A DNA stretch of 24,021 nucleotides from Candidatus Curtissbacteria bacterium (GTDB lineage: Bacteria > Patescibacteria > Microgenomatia > Curtissbacterales > GWA2-41-24), in contig JAUSJC010000001.1 in assembly GCA_030647775.1 (NCBI GenBank), positions 1-24,021 on the forward strand. The letters are read 5' to 3'. Positions 5,354 through 13,700 of the stretch are shown here, piece after piece (the stretch's first letter is position 1; each line of letters begins with the position of its first letter). A model generated the notes under the pieces. The model had not been told where the DNA came from, did no database searches, and saw only the letters and a program-made list of their open reading frames with translations. The position numbers and the translations under genes are program-made.

Positions 5354-7183
5354 TTACATTTTCTCCGGCGCGGAGACTCCAAGAAGTTTTAAGGTATTGG
5401 TAAGTGCAATCTTAGTCGCAATCACAAGCCCCAAACGGGCACTCGTTAGCTTTTCGTCTTCGGTAAGTACTTGGCAGTTCTCATAAAACTTATGGAAAGA
5501 ATCGGCTAGCCCAATCGCGTAAGTGGTCAGCCCGTGAACCGCAAAATTCCCCGCGATATCCTCCACCAACTCCGGCAACTTTGAGATTTGCTTGATCAAA
5601 GCAAGTTCGTAGTCCGTAGTCAGTAGTCCGTAGTCAATAGAGCGGGTGACGCGCGTGGGGGACCCCCGTCGAGCGCCCGCAGCGTCCGATGAGTTTTGGG
5701 ATTCAATCTCGAGGTTTGATTGAAGCGAGGACGTCGGACGGGGGAAACGCGCGGCAGAACCCGCTTCTGATTTACTAAGAATCGAACAAATCCTCGCGTG
5801 GGCGTACTGGACATAATAGACCGGGTTCTTGGCCGATTTTTCGCGCGCCAGGTCCAAATCAAAATCAATGTGCGTTGAAGCATCATGCATCAGGATAAAA
5901 AACCGTAAAGCGTCCACCCCAACCATTTCCAGGATTTCTTTCGCGGTAATAAAATTACCAGACCTTTTGGACATTCCTAAAATCTTACCCTTACTTTTGA
6001 ACCTAACCCATTGGTACATCACAACCTTGAATTTCTCCTCTTCAAACCCCAACGCGGCGATTACCGCCCGCAGCCGCGGCACATGGCCATGGTGATTGGC
6101 ACCAAATATATCAATAACCAAATCGTATCCCTCGCCAAATTTTAGGCCGTGATAAGCAATATCGTTGGCAAAATAGGTGTAAGAACCGTCGGATTTAATA
6201 ACCACTGTTTCCCTATCCTTCAAAAACTCATCGCTTGCTTGCCCACCGGAGCCTTCTAGATCCTCGAAGCTCTTTGAGCGAAGTGGATGGCGAAGGTGGG
6301 GGGCAAACCAAACTGCGCCTTCGTTTTTCTTGAGCACTTTTCTCTTTTCAAGAGTTTCCAAAACCTCTTTTGTCTTACCGTCGGCAATAAATTGGCTCTC
6401 CGAATAAATTATGTCGAATTTTATCCCCATATCGCGGCAATCTTCTTCAATTTGCGCCAGCACCAGATCTACTGCCTTTGTCCCGACTTCATCGGCATTA
6501 AGCTTATTGCCGATTTTTTTGGCAAGCTCCACGATATACTCTCCTTTATATTCCTGGTCTTCTAATTTTTGGCCTTTGGCCACATTCAGGACTGATTGCC
6601 CAAGCTTTTGGACTTGCCCGCCGATATCGTTGGCGTAAAATTCGCGCAGAGCCTTGTAGCCTGAAAATTCCAAAACTGCAGCTAAAACGTCGCCGATTGG
6701 CCCCCCGCGCGCGTTGCCAAAGTGCAAAGGCCCCGTCGGGTTGGCGCTGACAAACTCTACCCTTGCCTTTTTGGCCTTTCCTATATTATTTGACCCGTAT
6801 TTGGATTTTAATTCGAGTACTTTTTCTACTTCTTTCTGCCAAATTTCGTCTTTGATAAAAAAGTTAATAAAACCGGGCCCGGCGACCTCTAGTCTTTTTA
6901 CGTAAGGCAAACCTTTTAAACTATCGGTTAAATCTTTAGCAACCTCAAGTGGGGATTGCTTATTTCCCTTACCGTTAATCGTTAGTCGTTTGTCATTTGT
7001 CGCTATTTTAAGGGCAATATTCGTCGTAAAATCACCAAACTTTGGATCGGACGTCCTCGTTACCTCTATTGGGTTGTTAGGTTTTTGGATTGTTAGGTTT
7101 TTGGGTACCTCTTTCCCACCACCCCAATAACCCAATTGCCCAATCACCTTTTCAATGTCTTTCTTTATTTGATCTCGTAGCAT
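5354..7183 (-). CDS. argS: Arginyl-tRNA synthetase
   Basis: 609 residues, class I synthetase charging tRNA-Arg. The family HIGH-type site is seen as ANPTGPLHFGNARGG (H154), the KMSKS loop as ILGMSKRSGN (401-410), and the C-terminal DALR anticodon-binding domain starts near residue 450. Several stretches foreign to the family look like in-frame repeat insertions: residues 62-75 (heptads), 295-318 (REP) and about 473-527 (a 125-base palindrome plus heptads, inside the DALR domain). All keep the frame and the catalytic motifs, so the enzyme is presumably active. The start is ATG 7183, 9 bases after TATACT. The region-4-like gene follows after 31 bases. Confidence 0.97.
   Translation of the reverse strand: MLRDQIKKDIEKVIGQLGYWGGGKEVPKNLTIQKPNNPIEVTRTSDPKFGDFTTNIALKIATNDKRLTINGKGNKQSPLEVAKDLTDSLKGLPYVKRLEVAGPGFINFFIKDEIWQKEVEKVLELKSKYGSNNIGKAKKARVEFVSANPTGPLHFGNARGGPIGDVLAAVLEFSGYKALREFYANDIGGQVQKLGQSVLNVAKGQKLEDQEYKGEYIVELAKKIGNKLNADEVGTKAVDLVLAQIEEDCRDMGIKFDIIYSESQFIADGKTKEVLETLEKRKVLKKNEGAVWFAPHLRHPLRSKSFEDLEGSGGQASDEFLKDRETVVIKSDGSYTYFANDIAYHGLKFGEGYDLVIDIFGANHHGHVPRLRAVIAALGFEEEKFKVVMYQWVRFKSKGKILGMSKRSGNFITAKEILEMVGVDALRFFILMHDASTHIDFDLDLAREKSAKNPVYYVQYAHARICSILSKSEAGSAARFPRPTSSLQSNLEIESQNSSDAAGARRGSPTRVTRSIDYGLLTTDYELALIKQISKLPELVEDIAGNFAVHGLTTYAIGLADSFHKFYENCQVLTEDEKLTSARLGLVIATKIALTNTLKLLGVSAPEKM
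5609..5765. repeat. Heptad run plus 125-base palindromic element inside argS
   Basis: 5609-5638 is a heptad run (GTAGTCC GTAGTCA GTAGTCC GTAGTCA). It is followed by a large imperfect palindrome whose ends are AGCGGGT (5641-5647) and ACCCGCT (5759-5765), with inner pairs CGCGCGT/ACGCGCG, CCCCGTC/GACGGGG and TTCAATC/GATTGAA. It is translated in frame into the ArgRS anticodon-binding domain. Confidence 0.75.
6239..6306. repeat. REP-like insertion in the argS catalytic region
   Basis: The ends TTGCCCACC and GGTGGGGGGCAA are near-inverted, with CTCGAAG and TTTGAGCGAAG motifs in between typical of REP units. It encodes residues about 295-318 (HLRHPLRSKSFEDLEGSGGQ), a block that interrupts what should be a continuous VWFAP...DEFLKDRETVVIKSDG segment of the family. 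Confidence 0.65.
6970..7106. repeat. Heptad and 16-mer repeats in the argS N-terminus
   Basis: 6971-7004 reads as degenerate 7-base units (GTTAATC GTTAGTC GTTTGTC ATTTGTC). 7074-7105 holds two copies of a 16-base unit (TTGTTAGGTTTTTGG plus one base). Both are in frame. The first resembles the heptad run in the terminal inverted repeat. Confidence 0.6.
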
Positions 7184-7192
7184 GATTATTAA

Positions 7193-7253
7193 AGTATATC
7201 AGCTGGTCACCTCCACTAAAAGTGGAAGATGCTCGATTTGAATAGCTGATATA
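7193..7253. promoter_or_regulatory. Divergent promoter region with a dyad between argS and the 85-residue gene
   Basis: TATATCAGCT (7195-7204) and AGCTGATATA (7244-7253) are perfect inverted arms, and each carries a -10-like box. The left arm overlaps TATACT (7198-7193), 9 bases before the argS ATG. Between the arms TCCACT-AAA-AGTGGA (7212-7226) forms a perfect hairpin. The symmetry could be an operator for co-regulation. Confidence 0.5.
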
Positions 7254-7284
7254 TATCACCACGCATGATAGAATAATCAACAAA

Positions 7285-7542
7285 ATGGCAGAAAGATTTT
7301 CGGTCGGCGACCAATTAATGAGAACCGGACTAAATAAGGTCACTATAATCGGAGAAGTGACAGCAATTGATAAAGGCCTCCTCGTTATCGAAATCGAATT
7401 CTGTTCCGACTCGCATGGAAACCGTACTCCCGAACTGGAACATCACCAAAGGAAGATTCACAAAGACGCCGCCGACCTTGTCAATTTAAGCAGATCGTTT
7501 CCACCGCCAACGGAAGAGGTTATCTGTCCAATCGATAGCTAA
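7285..7542 (+). CDS. Small protein of unknown function
   Basis: 85 residues, no family recognised. The N-terminal half (FSVGDQLMRTGLNKVTIIGEV) reads like a small beta-barrel with alternating polar and hydrophobic residues; the C-terminal half is His/Glu-rich. No signal peptide or membrane segment. It is divergent from argS and its last 23 bases overlap the end of the convergent lactamase-fold gene. A TAGAAT box (7269-7274) lies about 10 bases before the ATG. Amino-acid usage looks real, but the evidence for expression is indirect. Confidence 0.5.
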   Translation: MAERFSVGDQLMRTGLNKVTIIGEVTAIDKGLLVIEIEFCSDSHGNRTPELEHHQRKIHKDAADLVNLSRSFPPPTEEVICPIDS

Positions 7543-8377
7543 AACCGCGTCCATCCGAATCAACCTCAATTTCCCCGTTTAAATCATTCCGCAAAATCTT
7601 AACCCCGTTGGCCGTCAAAACATCCAAGACCTCTTTGTGCGGATGGCCGTACTGGTTTTTGGCTCCCACCTGGATTATGGCCAGCTGCGGACGTATCGCG
7701 TCGATTACTTCCTGGTCTGTACCGGTCCTGGAACCATGATGCACCACTTTTAATACCTGGCACGGTTTATCGATAATCTTTGCCAAAATCTCTTTTGGGA
7801 GATCTCCAGTTAAATAAACACAAAAATCTCCGTAACTAGCACGCATTACAATCGATGTCTCATTTAAGTCCCGCGGTGCATTAGCTTGCCACTCCGAAGC
7901 TTTAGCCCAGGATGGCCACAAAACGTCAAAGTCCAAAGCGTCAACTTTGAATTTATCCCCCGCGCCGGGAATATAAACCCTCGCCCCGGATTTTTTAATT
8001 TCTTCCTGCCACACGGCAAATAATTGGGTCTTATTAACTACCCCTGTCGCTACAATCATATCCACCTTATAACGCCCTAGAATCGCCACAAGCCCTTCCA
8101 TGTGATCTTTTTGTGGATGAGTGGAGACCATCATTTCGACCTTACGATCCCAAAACGGCATATGGGAAGAAAGGCAATCCAGAATCTTTTTCCCCGCCCC
8201 GCCATCCACAACCACCTGTTTGCCTCCCGGTGAAATCAAAAGCAGCCCGTCCCCCTGCCCGACATCACAGGCAATCATCTTAAACTTCCCCAAATCTTTA
8301 AGCTGAAAAATTAAAAGCACACCAAGCCCCAGAAAAATCAGGGCAAAATATATCAAAAGGTTGTTTTTAGATATCAT
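7520..8377 (-). CDS. Metallo-beta-lactamase-fold protein, detached ComEC C-terminal domain
   Basis: 285 residues from ATG 8377; a TTG at 8386 adds three residues. An N-terminal membrane helix (LLIYFALIFLGLGVLLIF) is followed by the lactamase fold typical of the ComEC C-terminus: CDVGQGDG, VVVDGG, STHPQKDHMEG, YLTGD, LKVVHHGS and QYGHPH. In ComEC this outer domain is thought to degrade the non-transported DNA strand. The metal motif reads HPQKDH, where ComEC proteins usually have HxDxDH, so one ligand position differs. It lies just downstream of the ComEC channel gene, separated by an AT-rich repeat, so the two probably rebuild one machine. SWAKASEWQANA may be a short repeat-derived insertion. 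Confidence 0.88.
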   Translation of the reverse strand: MISKNNLLIYFALIFLGLGVLLIFQLKDLGKFKMIACDVGQGDGLLLISPGGKQVVVDGGAGKKILDCLSSHMPFWDRKVEMMVSTHPQKDHMEGLVAILGRYKVDMIVATGVVNKTQLFAVWQEEIKKSGARVYIPGAGDKFKVDALDFDVLWPSWAKASEWQANAPRDLNETSIVMRASYGDFCVYLTGDLPKEILAKIIDKPCQVLKVVHHGSRTGTDQEVIDAIRPQLAIIQVGAKNQYGHPHKEVLDVLTANGVKILRNDLNGEIEVDSDGRGFSYRLDR

Positions 8378-8506
8378 AAATTCCAATTACCAAGCATCAA
8401 ATAACAAACAATAATAAATTTCAAATATCCAAAATTCAAAACTGTTTAGAATTTAGAATTTTAAAAATTCGAATTTGTTTGAAATTTGGAATTTGCGATT
8501 TGGTCA
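8378..8506. repeat. AT-rich heptad repeat and hairpin splitting comEC
   Basis: About 129 bases made of 7-base-like units (CAAATTC, CAAATTT, TCAAATA and relatives). The left half is roughly the reverse complement of the right half, so it can fold into a long AT hairpin. It separates the channel and lactamase parts of ComEC. Confidence 0.7.
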
Positions 8507-9598
8507 TTATTTAGCAAACACCTCTACTACTTTTACAAAATAAAACGCCGGCACATATGCAAAATATGCCAAAACCTGTGCTAGCGGCATAAAAATTAAG
8601 GACGCAAATGCTGTTAAAAATCCCAGAACCATAATTGGGAAAACAGCCTCTGCCACTAAAATATTTACAAGTGGGGCTATCGGCGAAACTCTACCGAAAT
8701 AAAACAAAATTACCGGTGCAGTAAATAAGTATGCCGATGTCGCAATCGCCGCATTCTCCCCCAATATCGGCACTCGAGCAAAAACCCGAGTCAAAACTTT
8801 CCCAAGCGTCATAATTCCAAGACTTGCCGCAAAAGTTAACTGAAACGAAACTTCCGAAAGAGCCCCAGGAGAAATGAAGATAATCACAAGCGCTGCAAAG
8901 GTTAAGCTCCAAATGGGCCATGCTTCGCGTCCTATATAAACAGCGACAGTTCCCACAAGCACCATAATCAAAGCTCGCATTACAGGCGCGCTAAAACCGG
9001 CAATCGCGGCATATAAAATCACCGCCACACAAGCCAATACCAGAGCTTTTCGTCTACCGATATATTTAGCAAAAGCTACAAAAATCCCGGCAACAATCGC
9101 CATATTCTGTCCCGAGACCACAACCACATGGATGGTTCCCGTTTTTATAAGCTGATCCTTAAAATCTTTTTCAATATTGTCCACACCCAAAACGGTTCCT
9201 TGAAGTAGCGCCGCCTCGCGGCTTGGCAGGAGTCTCGCCAGGTTTTGGCTGATCCTTGTCCTGAAACTTTGCAAAAATCCAAAAAGGCTTTTCTCCTCCC
9301 CGGTTTTTTCTATCTGGGGATAAAAAACCCTGCCTTTCTCATCAATTTTTCCGCTGATTTGCAGCCTGTCGCCAATGCCCCAGGAAGGAAAAAGCGGCGC
9401 ATAGATTTTGGCATCGGCAATTGTCAAAACTTGGTATTTATCGGAAATCTTCGGTTCTTTTTTCAAAGTTGCAACAAACGTAATCTTTTGATTTTTCGGC
9501 AAAGTTTCAAGAGGTTTTTGCCACTTAATTCTTATAAAAAAAGCGCTTAGCAGAAATAAAATCGTCAAAGCATAAAGGGGAAGTTGACGTGAAGTCAC
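8507..9598 (-). CDS. comEC: ComEC/Rec2 competence channel domain
   Basis: 363 residues, the membrane channel that takes single-stranded DNA across the cytoplasmic membrane. N-terminal helix (7-23), a small beta domain (about 36-95), then the Competence domain with about 8 to 9 helices, including TIHVVVVSGQNMAIVAG (154-170), the family signature, and the FSAPVMRALIM segment. It ends after the last helix (VVEVFAK), so the lactamase domain of full-length ComEC is missing and is encoded next by a separate gene. GTG 9598 overlaps the ComEA stop (GTGA), a sign of coupled translation. Confidence 0.93.
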   Translation of the reverse strand: MTSRQLPLYALTILFLLSAFFIRIKWQKPLETLPKNQKITFVATLKKEPKISDKYQVLTIADAKIYAPLFPSWGIGDRLQISGKIDEKGRVFYPQIEKTGEEKSLFGFLQSFRTRISQNLARLLPSREAALLQGTVLGVDNIEKDFKDQLIKTGTIHVVVVSGQNMAIVAGIFVAFAKYIGRRKALVLACVAVILYAAIAGFSAPVMRALIMVLVGTVAVYIGREAWPIWSLTFAALVIIFISPGALSEVSFQLTFAASLGIMTLGKVLTRVFARVPILGENAAIATSAYLFTAPVILFYFGRVSPIAPLVNILVAEAVFPIMVLGFLTAFASLIFMPLAQVLAYFAYVPAFYFVKVVEVFAK

Positions 9599-10185
9599 CA
9601 GGTTATTAAGTCTTTAATCTTTTCAAAGACACTAGCAGATACTGCTTTTTTAACCAAAAGGTCGTTTAAACTGCTGTAGGGGCGGCCAGCGATAATCTTT
9701 TTGGCGGTCACCGGCCCAATTCCGGGCAGCGTATCCAGCTCCTGCTCCGTCGCACTATTAATACTAATCAGCCCGCTCGCCTCTTGATACTTGACACCTG
9801 ATACTTGACCCGCTGAAGGCACATAGATCTTCTGCCCGTCGCCAATCTTGGCCGCCAGGTTCATTTTCGAAGTATCCGCACCACCCACCAATCCTCCGGC
9901 CGCCTTTATCGCATCATTGACGCGCAGATCGGAAGAGAGTCTGTAGACTCCGGGATTAGCAACCGCCCCTCCGATATCCACCACCAACTCCTCACGCGCT
10001 ACCCCCTCTTTTGCCACCGCATCTTGCGCTGATAGTATTTGGATATCGCTGTCGCCTTTCTGGTTTTTGAAGAAAAATAGCCCCGCCCCCAAAGCCAGCA
10101 CAAAAAGCCCGACGAGAAAAATACCGACAACGATTAAATTGAATCTTTTACCGGAAAAATCTATATCCTCGAAGAAGCGGTCCAC
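9595..10185 (-). CDS. comEA: ComEA-like DNA receptor
   Basis: 196 residues. One membrane helix (about 16-39), an SLBB-like domain (about 67-122, VVDIGGAVANPGVYRL) and a C-terminal helix-hairpin-helix pair (about 140-190, ELDTLPGIGPVTAKKIIAGR) that binds double-stranded DNA. It should catch DNA outside the membrane and hand it to ComEC. The linker VSGVKYQEASG is encoded by two copies of a 14-base unit (9785-9812). The start is GTG 10185, 18 bases after the upstream gene; the gene overlaps comEC by 4 bases, so an operon is likely. Confidence 0.95.
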   Translation of the reverse strand: MDRFFEDIDFSGKRFNLIVVGIFLVGLFVLALGAGLFFFKNQKGDSDIQILSAQDAVAKEGVAREELVVDIGGAVANPGVYRLSSDLRVNDAIKAAGGLVGGADTSKMNLAAKIGDGQKIYVPSAGQVSGVKYQEASGLISINSATEQELDTLPGIGPVTAKKIIAGRPYSSLNDLLVKKAVSASVFEKIKDLITW

Positions 10186-10205
10186 ACTCTAAATATATCT
10201 CGTGC

Positions 10206-10736
10206 TTACTTTTTCTTAGCCTTGAAGTCTTCTATTGCCTTAACTACTTTACTGTCGGTCTTCAGATCCTCTATATAAAGGATCTGGTCGCGATTAAACT
10301 TAATCTCGTCAGAAGGCCCGTGAAGCTCCTCTCCTAATTTAATCAGGGAAACGTCAGATTGCGCGGAACCGGTTGCCGCCTTTGGCTGCAAGGCGGTGTT
10401 GGCGCGAAGATAATAGACTTCCTTAAGCCTTGGATAATCACTATTTGCGTCTTCAAGCTTGCCAAAATACACTTGGTTATTTGTTAAAAAGACAGCGGAA
10501 TATCCTGAAGGTTTAGCTTCTTTCTTTTGTTCCTGCGAAGGAACAGCAGACTTGGAATCTGTCCCTATTTTAAGACTCTTAAATAGGCCGGGCTTAAAAA
10601 CGTAAAGGGCAAAACCCAAAATCACCAAAATGAGAACAAAAATAATAATGTTCTGGGCATTAAAATCAGGAAGCCCGGAATCACTCTTATGGTGCTCCAC
10701 TCCGATATTTCTAAGATTATGTTCGTCGTTTGGCAT
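10206..10736 (-). CDS. Conserved single-pass membrane protein of the competence cluster, function unknown
   Basis: 176 residues from ATG 10736. A TTG at 10772 is part of the TTGACA promoter box, so it is not a start. One membrane helix (about 29-47, IIIFVLILVILGFALYVF) is followed by a Lys/Glu/Ser linker and a soluble outer domain with SAVFLTNNQVYFGKLED, KEVYYLRAN and LIKLGEELHGP. As I recall, this domain recurs in CPR genomes as a hypothetical protein. It lies directly before comEA in the same orientation, suggesting a role with the uptake or pilus system (inference only). Confidence 0.8.
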   Translation of the reverse strand: MPNDEHNLRNIGVEHHKSDSGLPDFNAQNIIIFVLILVILGFALYVFKPGLFKSLKIGTDSKSAVPSQEQKKEAKPSGYSAVFLTNNQVYFGKLEDANSDYPRLKEVYYLRANTALQPKAATGSAQSDVSLIKLGEELHGPSDEIKFNRDQILYIEDLKTDSKVVKAIEDFKAKKK

Positions 10737-10742
10737 TGTCGT

Positions 10743-10772
10743 AATATGAATTATTTTCGAGAGTCTTGTCAA
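10743..10772 (-). promoter_or_regulatory. Promoter of the competence cluster
   Basis: TTGACA (10772-10767), 18 bases, CATATT (10748-10743), then 6 bases to ATG 10736. The -35 is perfect and the spacing implies a leaderless mRNA. It starts only a few bases after the stop hairpin of the surface fibre gene. Confidence 0.6.
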
Positions 10773-10774
10773 TC

Positions 10775-10787
10775 CCCTAAATTAGGG
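10775..10787 (-). other. Hairpin across the fibre gene stop codon
   Basis: CCCTAA and TTAGGG flank a single base, and the TAA stop of the fibre gene lies inside. No T-run follows; the next promoter begins at once. Confidence 0.5.
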
Positions 10788-13700
10788 TGTTGTTGGTGTC
10801 GAGCTCGACTCTGTTGTTGCAGACGATGTCGATTCTAGAGTTGTTTCACCAGTTAACGTTGAGCTGCCAGTCGTCGAATCAGTTGTTGTAGTCGTAGTTG
10901 TTGCTGACTCAGTCGTTGTAGTCGTCGTTGTTCCACTAGCTGACGTTGAACCGTCAACTGTCGCCGTATCAACAACTTTTGGTGCCGGCGGCGCTACCGA
11001 TTCAAAAATCTGTACAATCATTTCACTTCCGGAAATTGCGATTCCGATATGAACTGCGCGGTCGCCACCCGGAGCCGTTGTCACCACACCGCCTGCGCCC
11101 AAATAGTATCTTGAGCCTGTCGCCAGTCCGCTGTACCCGCCGACTGTTCCGGCAACTGCTACTTTAACGCTTGCCCCTGCACTGGCGCTAGTTGCGGCCA
11201 GACCGACTACGCTGGCAGAAGAACCGCCAGCTCTGGCAACCGTATTGGCACCTGTAACTACAACCGGATCCCCTGCCGAAATGGCAGAACCTGCAGTCAT
11301 CGTCCTAGTTAAAGCGCCGGAAAGATCAAGTGAGCCGGTCGCAAGTGCGCCCTTTACAACCAAATCGCCTTCAAACGTCGCCAGACCCCTGACAACCAGA
11401 GTTCCCGCAAACTCCGCGGCTGTTGTTACTTTCAAGTTTTTAGCAGTCAATAAACCATGAACCATCAAATCAGCGGCTTCTTCCAGAACTCCCAACGATC
11501 CATCAGCAGCAGGCCCGACCAATGGGCTGGTAGCAGTTGTAGTCGTTGTGGTGCCAGTTGTGCTTGACGTAGTTGTTGTTCCAAGTACCGAACCGGAACC
11601 CAAACCAAGGGCCGCCAAAACCGCTCTCTTCTGTTCCGTGATCGGATCAAACCATGTTGGCTTGATAAAGGTCACAACTTTGCCGTCTGCGCCGGCAAAG
11701 TCCGCAAGTGCCATACCGACAACCGGACCGGCTTTTGTCGCTTTCATGGCATATCCGGCGCGGGTTGCTGAAGATGTCAGGTAGTCGCCCGCCTTAATTG
11801 CCCCGTTTTCGTCGGTAACCTTGACCGGCACGCGACCGACAAGGGCAATCTGGTTAAGGTCATTAGGATTACCAATAACCAATCCCGGCAAGGTCGAAAC
11901 AACACCCAGAAGCCTGGAGTCGTAAGCTTTTGCTGTCTTTACTACATATTCCGGATTGGCCAAGTCCGCGCTAACCACATCTCCCGGCACCAAAGTTTCA
12001 GTACTTCCAAAATACTCGGCCAAGTCGACACCGGTCTGGGCGGTACCCTCATTCAACCAGTTAACCAAATTCCAAATAGTCCCGTCGTAAACCCAGGTTA
12101 ATAAGTCGCCTGCGGCAGCAACAATGTCAATACCTCCACAGTTAATTGTAGCTTCAGATCCGATACAATCGTATGTTGTAAAGGCATCGTTAACTTCAAC
12201 TACCAATAGCTGGCCTGCGCGGCCGCCGGTGAAGTTGCTAATCAGTGTTGCATTTGCGTTTGCAGTAATAGCATGTGAAGTTCCCAAAACGGAAGGCGTA
12301 GTGCTGTCAGCAGTCAAAGTCTTCTGGGCACCAATTCCGATACCGGAAGTTGAGCTAATACCCAAGTCCCAGTTGTCGCCTACATTGATACCGGTTTCTG
12401 TTGCATCTGCATCAGCAGTGGTTAGAGACACATCAACGCCGCGGATAACATTGGACGCACCTGTGTGGTTGGCACCGGTAATGGCGACGTTCATGCCCTT
12501 AAACGTATCCGATCCGTCCATTATGCCCACAGTTGAAGTGATATCGACAACGGTTGCGCTCTGAGCGGCAGCCGTATCTATATTTAGATCAATAACACCG
12601 GCTGTTGCCGTTGAAGAGGTACCCGAAACTACCAAAGCTTGGGCAGCCGGAGCCGACGCTCCCAGGTCAATATTTATAACATCACCGGTGGCCGCAGCCG
12701 CACCTACGTTAATATCAAGTATATTTGCTGTCCAAATCTGGGCACCTGTTGTAATGTCAATCAGGTTTTCGGTAATAAAAGCGCCCGAGGTATCGATATC
12801 CATGAGACCGCCGCGGGTAGAGGCGATGTTGAGGTCAAAGGTGGCCACCAGTCCTGATGAGTTGTTGTCATCCACCTGGATCATCGAAGCGGTGCGGATG
12901 GAGGCGGCGTTAGTAACCACGAGAGCCTGGGCCCCAACGGCAAGAGCATCTATGGAGACGTTGACGGCATCACCCGTGTCGGCAATGGCACCGAAGTTGA
13001 GGTCAATCAGGTTGCTTGCGGTGAGTATGCCGGACGTTGTGATGTCGATGACGTTTCCGCTTGTAGAACCACCGGAGACGTTGATGTCAAGAACGTTTGC
13101 ACCGGCAAGAGCGCCTGTGCCATTAATCTGCATGATGGATCCTGCATCTGTGGTAGCCGTGGAAGCGGATGTGATGTCGATGATGGCATCGGATCGGACT
13201 CCGCCGGCATCTGCAACCACGAATGCTCCGCCTGCAAGGTTTGAAGATCCCATCGAGACATTGAAGACGTCGCCGGTTGAAGCGGCGGCTCCCACGTTTA
13301 CGTCCAAGATGTTTGCTGTCCACGCCTGGGCACCGGTTGTGATGTCAATCAGGTTCTCATTAGTCCAAATACCCGAAGTGTCGATGTCAAAGAGCCCGCC
13401 GCGGGTGGAGGCGATGTTGAGGTCAAAAGTGGCAACGAGTCCTGATGAGTTGTTGTCGTCCACCTGGATCATAGAAGCGGTGCGGATGGAAGCGGCGTTT
13501 GTAACAACGAGAGCCTGGGCCCCAACGGCAAGAGCATCTATGGAGACGTTGACGGCATCACCCGTGTCGGCAATGGCACCGAAGTTGAGGTCAATCAGGT
13601 TACCGGTAGAAGCCGCTGTGGCTGTAGTAATGTCAATAGCATTTCCGGAAAAACCGGCAGTGTAATCAATATCAATTGTATTAGTATCAGGAGTCCCGGT

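Noticed and set aside
5322..5382. TTG start at 5382 for the region-4-like gene
   Set aside because: It overlaps argS and adds a basic leader unlike a protein start; ATG 5322 has a -10 box at leaderless spacing.
12688..13665. A 325-codon plus-strand frame opposite the fibre gene
   Set aside because: It is the antisense shadow of a repetitive, biased coding sequence; the fibre gene explains the region and has a signal peptide and domains.
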